Assembly (NCBI GenBank): GCA_905339275.1
Contig: CAJPFK010000001.1
Coordinates: 806,001-870,000 of the forward strand
DNA from: Methylophilaceae bacterium
GTDB taxonomy: Bacteria > Pseudomonadota > Gammaproteobacteria > Burkholderiales > Methylophilaceae
Direction of reading: 5' to 3'
Length of the DNA: 64,000 nt
Shown here: positions 57,442 through 64,000 of the stretch, piece by piece
How positions within the stretch are numbered: the first letter of the stretch is position 1
Layout: each line of letters starts with the position of its first letter
Position numbers and translations under genes: made by a program
Notes under the pieces: model-generated
What the model saw: only the letters and a program-made list of their open reading frames with translations
What the model was told of the DNA's origin: nothing
The model's database searches: none

Positions 57442-58277
57442 AGATTAGTATCGCAGTACCTTCCTATAATTACGCCAGATTCCTTGATGCGTGCCTCGGT
57501 AGTATCAGGTCGCAGGATTATTCAGATTATGAGGTTCTGATAGCCGATGGTGGCTCAAATGACGGCTCACTGGAAATAATCCGGCGATTTTGTGATGAGG
57601 ATGCACGATTTCGCCTGGTCAGCACTGAAGACAATGGACAGGCAGACTCTATTTTCAAGGCATTTCAATATGCTACCGGAGACATACTTTGCTTCTTGAA
57701 TGCCGATGACTGCTATCTTTGTAAAGATGCATTGAGTAGTGTGGTGAAAGAATTCCAGCATTATGATGCCATTCATCTGGTCAGTTTTGGCGGTTACTAT
57801 CTCGACGCCAATGGGCATTGGTTGAAACCGGTCCGTTATCGTTATCATCCGTTTGACGGTTTCCATCTGATGCGCTACAGAACCGCCGTATTACAGCCAG
57901 GCACCTTCTGGCGGCGTGAAGTATATGAAGCGTCTGAATGGCCCAAGCATTTTAATTTTGTATTTGATGTCGTCTTTTTTTATAGAGCTTACCAGAAGTA
58001 CTCATGGCTTGAGGTATCTAAGCCAGTGGCAGGCTATCGATTGCATGGCGATAACAAGTCGATGACGGTCAGAGCAGCAAGAGTGCTCGAGCTGGCGGAT
58101 TTTGAGGAATTGAAATTCGGAAGGGGCTCATTGCGTGCAGTTTATCTTCGTTCAATAGGGCGTTTGATTAAATGGTTGGAAGGCTGCGGGGCTACAGGTG
58201 CGAAGATTTCCAGATTCGTATACCTTGCCGTGAACGGATTGGCTTACCTGACCTGTTATCGCATGCCTGGTATATAG
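57438..58277 (+). CDS. glycosyltransferase family 2
   Basis: 279 residues with KISIAVPSYNYARFLDACLG, VLIADGGSNDGSLEIIRRF and the DxD-like CFLNADDCYL. The C-terminal half is compatible with a GT-A fold and has no membrane helices. It is coupled to the FkbM gene and, like it, has more GC-rich codons than its neighbours. Confidence 0.88.
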   Translation: MKISIAVPSYNYARFLDACLGSIRSQDYSDYEVLIADGGSNDGSLEIIRRFCDEDARFRLVSTEDNGQADSIFKAFQYATGDILCFLNADDCYLCKDALSSVVKEFQHYDAIHLVSFGGYYLDANGHWLKPVRYRYHPFDGFHLMRYRTAVLQPGTFWRREVYEASEWPKHFNFVFDVVFFYRAYQKYSWLEVSKPVAGYRLHGDNKSMTVRAARVLELADFEELKFGRGSLRAVYLRSIGRLIKWLEGCGATGAKISRFVYLAVNGLAYLTCYRMPGI

Positions 58278-58280
58278 TTC

Positions 58281-59042
58281 ATGCCAAAAATCTCCATCAT
58301 TACCGTCTGCTTCAACAGTGCTGCTACTATCGCCGATACGATCAGGTCGGTTGCCAACCAGACGCATACAGACAAAGAGCACATCATTGTCGATGGCGTA
58401 TCAAAGGATGCGACGATGCAAATTGTTCAGAGCGCTTCGAGTGTAACCAGCTATATTTCTGAGCCAGACAAAGGTATTTATGATGCGATGAACAAAGGGC
58501 TGAAATTGGTATCTGGAGAGGTTGTTGGATTCCTCAATGCAGATGATTTTTATGCTGATGATACAGCTCTGGCCCAGGTTGCAGAGGTTTTTCAAGACCC
58601 CTTGGTCGATGCTTGCTACGCTGACTTGGTTTATGTAGACCAACAAGATACAAATCGAATAATACGATATTGGAAATCTCGAAGTTTTGAAGTTGGATTA
58701 TTTAAGCGTGGCTGGATGCCCGCGCATCCCACCTTTTTTGTTAGAAAAAAGATATATGATGAATTGGGAGGCTTTGATCTTAATTTTAGTTTGCAAGCTG
58801 ATTTTGAGTTAACCATGCGATTCTTGGAAATCTATCGAATTGAATCAAAATATATCCCTAAAGTGATTATTAAAATGCGGGTAGGTGGGGTCAGTAATAA
58901 CTCCTTGGCTAATATAATAAAAGGTAATATCGAAGCTTATCAGGCATGCAAGAAAAATCATTTATCAATCACGCCCTTATTTAGTTTTATCAAAATCATC
59001 TCCAGATTACCTCAGTTTTTTATGCGACCAGGGAAGATTTAG
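58281..59042 (+). CDS. glycosyltransferase family 2 (WcaE-like)
   Basis: 253 residues. [50 protein letters not shown] and [11 protein letters not shown] follow the pattern of WcaE-type transferases. The first third is GC-richer and the end AT-rich, so a composition change runs through the gene. It begins 3 bp after the previous transferase. Confidence 0.88.
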   Translation: MPKISIITVCFNSAATIADTIRSVANQTHTDKEHIIVDGVSKDATMQIVQSASSVTSYISEPDKGIYDAMNKGLKLVSGEVVGFLNADDFYADDTALAQVAEVFQDPLVDACYADLVYVDQQDTNRIIRYWKSRSFEVGLFKRGWMPAHPTFFVRKKIYDELGGFDLNFSLQADFELTMRFLEIYRIESKYIPKVIIKMRVGGVSNNSLANIIKGNIEAYQACKKNHLSITPLFSFIKIISRLPQFFMRPGKI

Positions 59043-59067
59043 ATTAATAGATAAAAGAAAGAGAAAT

Positions 59068-59685
59068 TTGCTGACTTTACTTTATCGATATGGAGTTTTT
59101 GGCCTCATCAAATTGATGATGAGTCTACTGGTGACATGGATATTCTTTCGTCCCGCAAGGCTGATTCGTTTACCAATTTATATACGTGGTCGTAATAATA
59201 TTTCATGGGGACGTGGATTTACGACTGGAGTGGGGGCCAGATTAGATGCGTTTTCTGAAAAAAAAAGCAGCGTAGATATGATCAAGATAGGAAATAGAGT
59301 CCAAATTAACGATTATGTCCATATTGCTGCAATCAAACGTGTTGTTATTGGCGATGATGTTTTAATTGCTAGCAAGGTTTTCATTAGCGATCATAATCAT
59401 GGCCGGTATGATGTAGTTGATCTCCAATCCTCACCTGATATTCCCCCTATTTTAAGGCCATTACATTCAGAGGAAATTGTTATAGGGGATAGAGTCTGGA
59501 TTGGAGAGAGTGCATGTATATTGCCGGGTGTGACTATCGGAGCTGGTTCAATTATCGGGGCGGGAGCAATTGTTACTGAAAATGTGCCTGAAAACTCAAT
59601 TGCTGCTGGGGTCCCTGCAAAAATAATCAAGCACTATGACACTCAAAAAAAACAATGGATAACTTTATCTGAACTTCGGAAATAA
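59068..59685 (+). CDS. membrane-anchored left-handed beta-helix acyltransferase
   Basis: 205 residues from TTG 59068 (AAAGAGA just upstream); an in-frame ATG at 59116 is an alternative. An N-terminal hydrophobic segment ([18 protein letters not shown]) precedes hexapeptide repeats: [34 protein letters not shown] with the His-containing DHNHG, and [16 protein letters not shown], ending in [11 protein letters not shown] sugar O- or N-acetyltransferase acting at the membrane is likely. Confidence 0.85.
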   Translation: MLTLLYRYGVFGLIKLMMSLLVTWIFFRPARLIRLPIYIRGRNNISWGRGFTTGVGARLDAFSEKKSSVDMIKIGNRVQINDYVHIAAIKRVVIGDDVLIASKVFISDHNHGRYDVVDLQSSPDIPPILRPLHSEEIVIGDRVWIGESACILPGVTIGAGSIIGAGAIVTENVPENSIAAGVPAKIIKHYDTQKKQWITLSELRK

Positions 59686-59707
59686 TGCAGTTTTTTAAGG
59701 TATCCGA

Positions 59708-60628
59708 ATGCAAAAAGTCAAATTGCCGAAAGTTGCTGTTTTAATTGCAACATATAATGGTATCAAGTGGATTGATGAACAACTCACCAGTATTTTGAAT
59801 CAACGTGATGTAGACGTTACTGTTTTTGTTTCGGATGATAGTTCCATAGATGGGACAGTCGATTATCTTGAGAAATGTGCAAAAAAAGACTCAAGAATAA
59901 TCATTCTGCCACCTCAAAAACAGGGATCTCCAGCTAAAAATTTTTATCGATTAATTCTTGATGTTGATGATTCCGGCTTCGATTATTATGCGCTTGCAGA
60001 TCAGGATGACATTTGGCTTCTGGATAAATTGCATAAAATGGTCGTAGCGGCGGAGCAGCATAAAGCTGCTGGCGTTTCATCAAATAGCGTTGCTTTTTGG
60101 CAAGATGGTAGCCGGGCTCTTATAGACAAGGCCCAGCCATTAAAAAGACTTGATTTTTTGTTCGAGTCGGCAGGTCCTGGTTGCACTTTCCTTTTGACGC
60201 CCATGCTGTTATCGAAAGTCCGTACTGTGCTCAAAGAAAATTGGTCGATTGCCTCAACCGTAATTGCACATGATTGGTTAATTTATGCTACTTGCTGTGG
60301 TACAGGATGGACTTGGTATATATCACCAGTGCCAACTGTTAAATACCGGCAGCACCCTCATAATGCGTTAGGTGTTAATTTTGGCTACGAAGCAAGAGTC
60401 TTTAGATTAAAGCAGATTACCAATGGCTGGTATCGAAAAGAGGTACAAAAAATTGCTCAAATTGTAGTCAAGGTGACAACCAATGAATACGTTGCGAATG
60501 CATGTAAATTGCTACTCGAAAATCATGGATTCTCTAATTTCAGAATCCTGTCTTTGATATCTCAATCCAGAAGAAATAAATTAGACCGTTACTTTCTATT
60601 TTTTGCAGTACTTTTTTATCTTTATTAA
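59708..60628 (+). CDS. glycosyltransferase family 2, probable rhamnosyltransferase
   Basis: 306 residues. VAVLIATYNGIKWIDEQLTS and especially ALADQDDIWLLDKL are typical of dTDP-rhamnose-using GT2 enzymes. The C-terminus ends in a hydrophobic segment. It is the best candidate to use the dTDP-L-rhamnose made by the rml operon; the donor assignment is inference. Confidence 0.85.
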   Translation: MQKVKLPKVAVLIATYNGIKWIDEQLTSILNQRDVDVTVFVSDDSSIDGTVDYLEKCAKKDSRIIILPPQKQGSPAKNFYRLILDVDDSGFDYYALADQDDIWLLDKLHKMVVAAEQHKAAGVSSNSVAFWQDGSRALIDKAQPLKRLDFLFESAGPGCTFLLTPMLLSKVRTVLKENWSIASTVIAHDWLIYATCCGTGWTWYISPVPTVKYRQHPHNALGVNFGYEARVFRLKQITNGWYRKEVQKIAQIVVKVTTNEYVANACKLLLENHGFSNFRILSLISQSRRNKLDRYFLFFAVLFYLY

Positions 60629-60652
60629 CAGTCAATTTAGAAGAACCTGAAT

Positions 60653-61912
60653 ATGTATGCGAGTAATACACTTTGGAGTATTGCAGGAGGTGGCATACCA
60701 GGGCTGGTTGCAATATTGAGTGTTCCGATAATGCTTGCAACTCTGGGGTTCGAGCTGTTTGCAGTTGTTTCCCTGATCATTTCAATCACGATTTTTTTCT
60801 ATGTCTATGATGCCGGCATGTCGAGAACCATGACGTTCATGGTTGCAAGGTCTCAGGCAAGCCCGCATATGCAAAAGGAAGGCTTGTTAAGTTCAGCACT
60901 TTTAATTGCATTTATTATAGGTGCGATTTTGACATTGATTGTGTTAGCTGCAGCACCGTTTATTGCTCATGGTTGGCTTAATATTAGCGACAATTTAAGG
61001 CCGGATGCAGAAATGGCATTTAGTGTTTCTGCATTTGGAATATTGCCCTCGATACTGTCGCATATTTTTAAGGGAATATTAGAAGGCAATTCTGATTTTA
61101 AAAATGCCAACATCTGCAAGATGTTCTCTGGCTCCAGTATTTTCCTGGCACCACTGATACTTATTGCTTTTTGCAGTAAGGGGCTGACCGAGATTGCTTT
61201 TTCTATGGTCATAACTCGATATCTTGCCCTGATTCTGTATATTATTTTTACAAGAACGTTAAAACAAAAACCTGCTTTCTTAGGCTCTTCAAATAAAGTT
61301 TGGACAGTTTGGAAATATGCAAAATGGGCCGCAATATCCGGGTTTATCTCAACAACTTTTGTTTATGGGGATCGTTTCTTTGTTGCAGGGTATTTAAACC
61401 CTGAAGACTTATCAATCTATATTGGCTCCCAAGATATCCTGATTCGATATCTACTTATTCCTTGGTCAATGTCACAGGTACTAATGCCTGTATTTGCCGC
61501 AAATGCAATCGCGCAACCAGAATTAAAGACTCTGTATGATCGTCTTCAGAGAAGGATTGGCGTTATTTCTTTTCTGATTTTGTTAACTTTGCTGTTGATT
61601 GCGTATTGGGTATTACATCTCAATATAATCTCTGGCATGCCTGCTCAAGCTTTTGAGGTTGTGACGATCCAGATTGCAGGCATTTATTTTTGTGCGCTTT
61701 CTCAATTGCCATTGATATATCTTTATGCCAAGGAGCGCCCGGAATTAATCACTGCAATATACGTGTTTGAGCTAGTTGTATACATATTGGTAGCACCGGC
61801 AGTTTTCGAAAGGTTTGGATTAATTGGGGCTTGTGTTGTGTGGACATCCAGATTGACAATTGAATACTGCCTTCTTAATTTCTTTTCGGAAAGGCTAAGA
61901 AAATGCGTTTAA
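60653..61912 (+). CDS. Wzx-like polysaccharide flippase (second copy)
   Basis: 419 residues with about 12 predicted membrane helices (e.g. GIPGLVAILSVPIMLATLGF, ALLIAFIIGAILTLIVLAAA, LLTLLLIAYWVLHLNII). It is a PST-type flippase, unlike the first copy in sequence. A locus needs one flippase for one repeat unit, so this copy suggests a second glycan, or remodelling of the locus. It overlaps the polymerase gene by 10 bp, the arrangement expected for a Wzx-Wzy pair. Confidence 0.87.
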   Translation: MYASNTLWSIAGGGIPGLVAILSVPIMLATLGFELFAVVSLIISITIFFYVYDAGMSRTMTFMVARSQASPHMQKEGLLSSALLIAFIIGAILTLIVLAAAPFIAHGWLNISDNLRPDAEMAFSVSAFGILPSILSHIFKGILEGNSDFKNANICKMFSGSSIFLAPLILIAFCSKGLTEIAFSMVITRYLALILYIIFTRTLKQKPAFLGSSNKVWTVWKYAKWAAISGFISTTFVYGDRFFVAGYLNPEDLSIYIGSQDILIRYLLIPWSMSQVLMPVFAANAIAQPELKTLYDRLQRRIGVISFLILLTLLLIAYWVLHLNIISGMPAQAFEVVTIQIAGIYFCALSQLPLIYLYAKERPELITAIYVFELVVYILVAPAVFERFGLIGACVVWTSRLTIEYCLLNFFSERLRKCV

Positions 61913-62934
61913 ATATAAAAATAACTAATGTATTCGAACGCAAGTACGTTGAATTACTTATCTATATTCTTATTGGCTTGATGACTTTTTTAGTATCAAC
62001 CCACTTTTCTAAAGACTGGAAACACTACAACTTTTTATTTGGAATAATATCGCAATTATCATGGGGGAGTCTCTGGGCTGAGTTTAGTTTGTTCAAGGAG
62101 CCATTGTATTTTTTTTCATCCAAAGCGATTGGCCAATGGGTCGGATTCCCGTCTTTTATAATGCTGGCAACAACAAGCCTGCTAGCAATAAAGCTTTATT
62201 ATCTAAAAAAGATATCTCAAGATGAGTATTGGGGTATTTTCTTTTATATTTGCCTATATTTATTGCTTTTTGAAGGCACGGCTGTAAGGGTCGGATATGC
62301 AGTTGCGCTGGTAATACCGGCATTGTACCTAATACATGCTAGAAGTTATCTTTATGCGTTTCTGTTGATCCTGCTTGCAAGTCAAATACATTTCACAACA
62401 ATTATTTATTTAATTGCATTTCCAATTTTTTTCTACAAATCTCTTTACCGGTTAATTTACGGATTAGTGCTGATTGCACCGATTATTGTTCTATTGGACA
62501 TATCAATTCTGAACTTGCTTAAAGACCTGATAGTTTCAATCAACCCCAAGTACCTATACTATTTTAAAGAACAGCGCCTGATCAACCAGAACTCCACCGG
62601 ACTCTACTATTATTTCATCGTCTTTTTTATGGTTTTATTAAGTGTCATATACCTTTACTTAAAGCATAAAATTAATAAAGACAGGTGGTTGTCGATGGTT
62701 TTCTGCATCAATTTGGTTGGCGTTATATTAATGTGTGTTTTTCATGACATTGTTTCTGTTGGGGCCAGGCTAGGTGAGCTGCTGTTGGTTCCAATCGTCA
62801 TCATGCTTAGTCAACTTTATGTTCATTTTCGTGAGAATAAGCTAATTTTTCAGCAATATTCCCTTGTCTCTGTATTTGTTGCTTATTTTCTGGCCCGCCT
62901 CGTTTATTTGTACCCAACACTTTTTCAATCCTGA
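61903..62934 (+). CDS. Wzy-like polysaccharide polymerase (EpsG family)
   Basis: 343 residues with about ten predicted helices. The segment LLFEGTAVRVGYAVALVIPA resembles the conserved Arg-containing region of EpsG-type polymerases, and a larger hydrophilic loop is centred near residues 205-230 (YYFKEQRLINQNSTGLYYY). It would join flipped repeat units in the periplasm. It is the only polymerase candidate in the window. Confidence 0.8.
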   Translation: MRLNIKITNVFERKYVELLIYILIGLMTFLVSTHFSKDWKHYNFLFGIISQLSWGSLWAEFSLFKEPLYFFSSKAIGQWVGFPSFIMLATTSLLAIKLYYLKKISQDEYWGIFFYICLYLLLFEGTAVRVGYAVALVIPALYLIHARSYLYAFLLILLASQIHFTTIIYLIAFPIFFYKSLYRLIYGLVLIAPIIVLLDISILNLLKDLIVSINPKYLYYFKEQRLINQNSTGLYYYFIVFFMVLLSVIYLYLKHKINKDRWLSMVFCINLVGVILMCVFHDIVSVGARLGELLLVPIVIMLSQLYVHFRENKLIFQQYSLVSVFVAYFLARLVYLYPTLFQS

Positions 62935-62960
62935 TTAAGTCTGATTTTTATAAGGTGTAT

Positions 62961-63920
62961 ATGGAAAATGGGCGGCTAAGAATATTGATAACTGGAGCAA
63001 ATGGTTTTGTTGGCTCTACGCTATCCGAAACCCTGGCCAGATTAAATCATCAGGTGATAGCCTGTTCCAGGCACAAACAGGTACAAGAGACCGGTTTTGA
63101 GCAGGTGCATATACCGTTTCTTAATCGTGAGACTGTTTGGCAGCCATTTCTCGGGTCTATTGATGCCGTGATTCACCTCGCTGCCCGTGTGCACGTCATG
63201 CATGACACATCAGTAAATCCACTTGCCGAATTTCAGGAAGTGAATCTTCACGGTACCATCAATCTCGTCCGCCAGGCGGCCGCAGCAGGTGTCAGGCGCT
63301 TTGTTTATGTGAGCTCGATCAAGGTGAATGGTGAGTCGACAACCGATGCGGCATTTACTGAATCAGATATAGCTGCTCCACAGGACCCTTACGCGATCTC
63401 AAAATGGCAGGCGGAGCAGGCATTGCATGAGATCAGCCGGGAAACCGGCATGGAGATCGTGATCGTGAGGCCGCCGCTGGTGTATGGTCCCGGCGTCAAG
63501 GCCAATTTCCTGAGTCTGCTGAAGCTGGTTGATAAGGCATTGCCATTGCCGCTGGGTAAGGTTGATAACCGGCGCAGCATGGTGTTCGTCGGCAACTTGG
63601 TCGATGCACTGATTACCTGTGCATTGCATCCTGCAGCAGCAGGTAAAACTTACCTCGTCAGTGATGGCGAGGATGTCTCGACCCCGGCATTGATCAGGCA
63701 GCTTGCCTATGCCCTCAACAGGCCATGCCGTTTATTGCCGGTTCCGTTGTCATGGCTGCGGTTCATGGCAGGAGTGGTTGGCAGAACTGCGGTGATTGAG
63801 CGGCTGACGGAATCGCTGATGATTGACAGCAGCAGGATTCGCCGCGATTTGCAATGGGTGCCGCCGTATAGCCTGAAGCAGGGCTTGCAGGCGACGGCAG
63901 ATTGGTTTCGCTCGAACTAA
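62961..63920 (+). CDS. NAD-dependent epimerase/reductase, WbpV-like
   Basis: 319 residues from ATG 62961 (AAGG five bases upstream; GTG 62955 is an alternative). Extended SDR: RILITGANGFVGSTLSETL, LAARVHVMHD, VSSIKVNGES and DPYAISKWQAEQAL with intact Tyr and Lys. It resembles WbpV-type enzymes that reduce UDP-4-keto-6-deoxy-GlcNAc, which are usually followed by an undecaprenyl-phosphate sugar transferase such as WbpL. That gene would lie beyond the right edge. Codon use returns here to the GC-rich type of the core genome. Confidence 0.85.
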   Translation: MENGRLRILITGANGFVGSTLSETLARLNHQVIACSRHKQVQETGFEQVHIPFLNRETVWQPFLGSIDAVIHLAARVHVMHDTSVNPLAEFQEVNLHGTINLVRQAAAAGVRRFVYVSSIKVNGESTTDAAFTESDIAAPQDPYAISKWQAEQALHEISRETGMEIVIVRPPLVYGPGVKANFLSLLKLVDKALPLPLGKVDNRRSMVFVGNLVDALITCALHPAAAGKTYLVSDGEDVSTPALIRQLAYALNRPCRLLPVPLSWLRFMAGVVGRTAVIERLTESLMIDSSRIRRDLQWVPPYSLKQGLQATADWFRSN

Positions 63921-64000
63921 GGCCGCAATTGAAATTTGCTGCCATTCCCGCGTTGCATCCGGGGTTTCCGGCTACAGGGATTCTGCTCAATAGGCAGATT
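63921..64000 (+). other. 80-bp end of window, no identifiable feature
   Basis: A frame starting at TTG 63929 stays open to the edge, but it is too short to identify and shows no membrane-type residues expected for a WbpL-like protein. No ribosome binding site is evident. Confidence 0.3.

Overview
The window is chromosomal DNA of a Gram-negative proteobacterium. It carries a twitching-type chemosensory cluster (pilG-pilH-pilI-pilJ-chpA/pilL), a dnaE-accA-tilS block, a tesA/ybbA/ybbP block, TypA and molybdopterin synthase. Gene order, moderately GC-rich housekeeping genes and the style of the polysaccharide locus suggest a betaproteobacterium of the Nitrosomonadales, possibly Methylophilaceae. 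That placement is inference; there is no rRNA or other taxonomic marker here.

Layout. 1-9178: a FIST-domain sensor (cut by the left edge) divergent from the five-gene Pil-Chp operon. 9263-15180: dnaE, accA, tilS. 15155-19033: an SGNH hydrolase and an ABC transporter pair, whose divergent start codons overlap. 19034-23074: a TonB-dependent receptor followed by an NtrC-type sigma54 activator. Upstream of the receptor lie two phased palindromes, a sigma54-like promoter with one mismatch at the -12 element, and a hairpin covering the ribosome binding site. 23146-27603: purT, a group II truncated haemoglobin and two tandem RhlE-like RNA helicases on the minus strand. 28085-32377: a GGDEF-EAL c-di-GMP enzyme and typA, closed by a bidirectional terminator. 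32425-35517: a minus-strand three-gene operon (CHASE2 membrane protein, SH3 protein, M48 peptidase). 35624-40808: rmuC, a small orphan gene, moaD-moaE, a Lon-like protease and hslR, with copies of a palindromic intergenic repeat.

41052-63920 is a surface-polysaccharide locus on the plus strand. It begins with rmlBDAC (dTDP-L-rhamnose). An EPS-type MarR regulator follows, with a perfect 15-bp inverted repeat just upstream. Then come gmd and fcl (GDP-L-fucose) separated by an ORF6N gene, rfbF-rfbG (CDP-4-keto-6-deoxyglucose), and an RmlC-like epimerase and a reductase-like protein that probably process the CDP sugar. After these come five family 2 glycosyltransferases, two acyltransferases, three methyltransferase-type enzymes, two Wzx-like flippases, one Wzy-like polymerase and a WbpV-like epimerase/reductase. 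From about 47.2 kb to 62.9 kb the DNA is clearly more AT-rich than the rest, apart from a more GC-rich stretch around 56.7-58.3 kb. This points to horizontal, mosaic assembly of the locus.

The most interesting parts are the apparent self-reinforcing sigma54 circuit around the TonB receptor, the unusual CDP-sugar branch and the dual-flippase layout of the polysaccharide locus, and the CHASE2/SH3/M48 operon. No rRNA, tRNA, CRISPR array, prophage or intact insertion sequence was seen.
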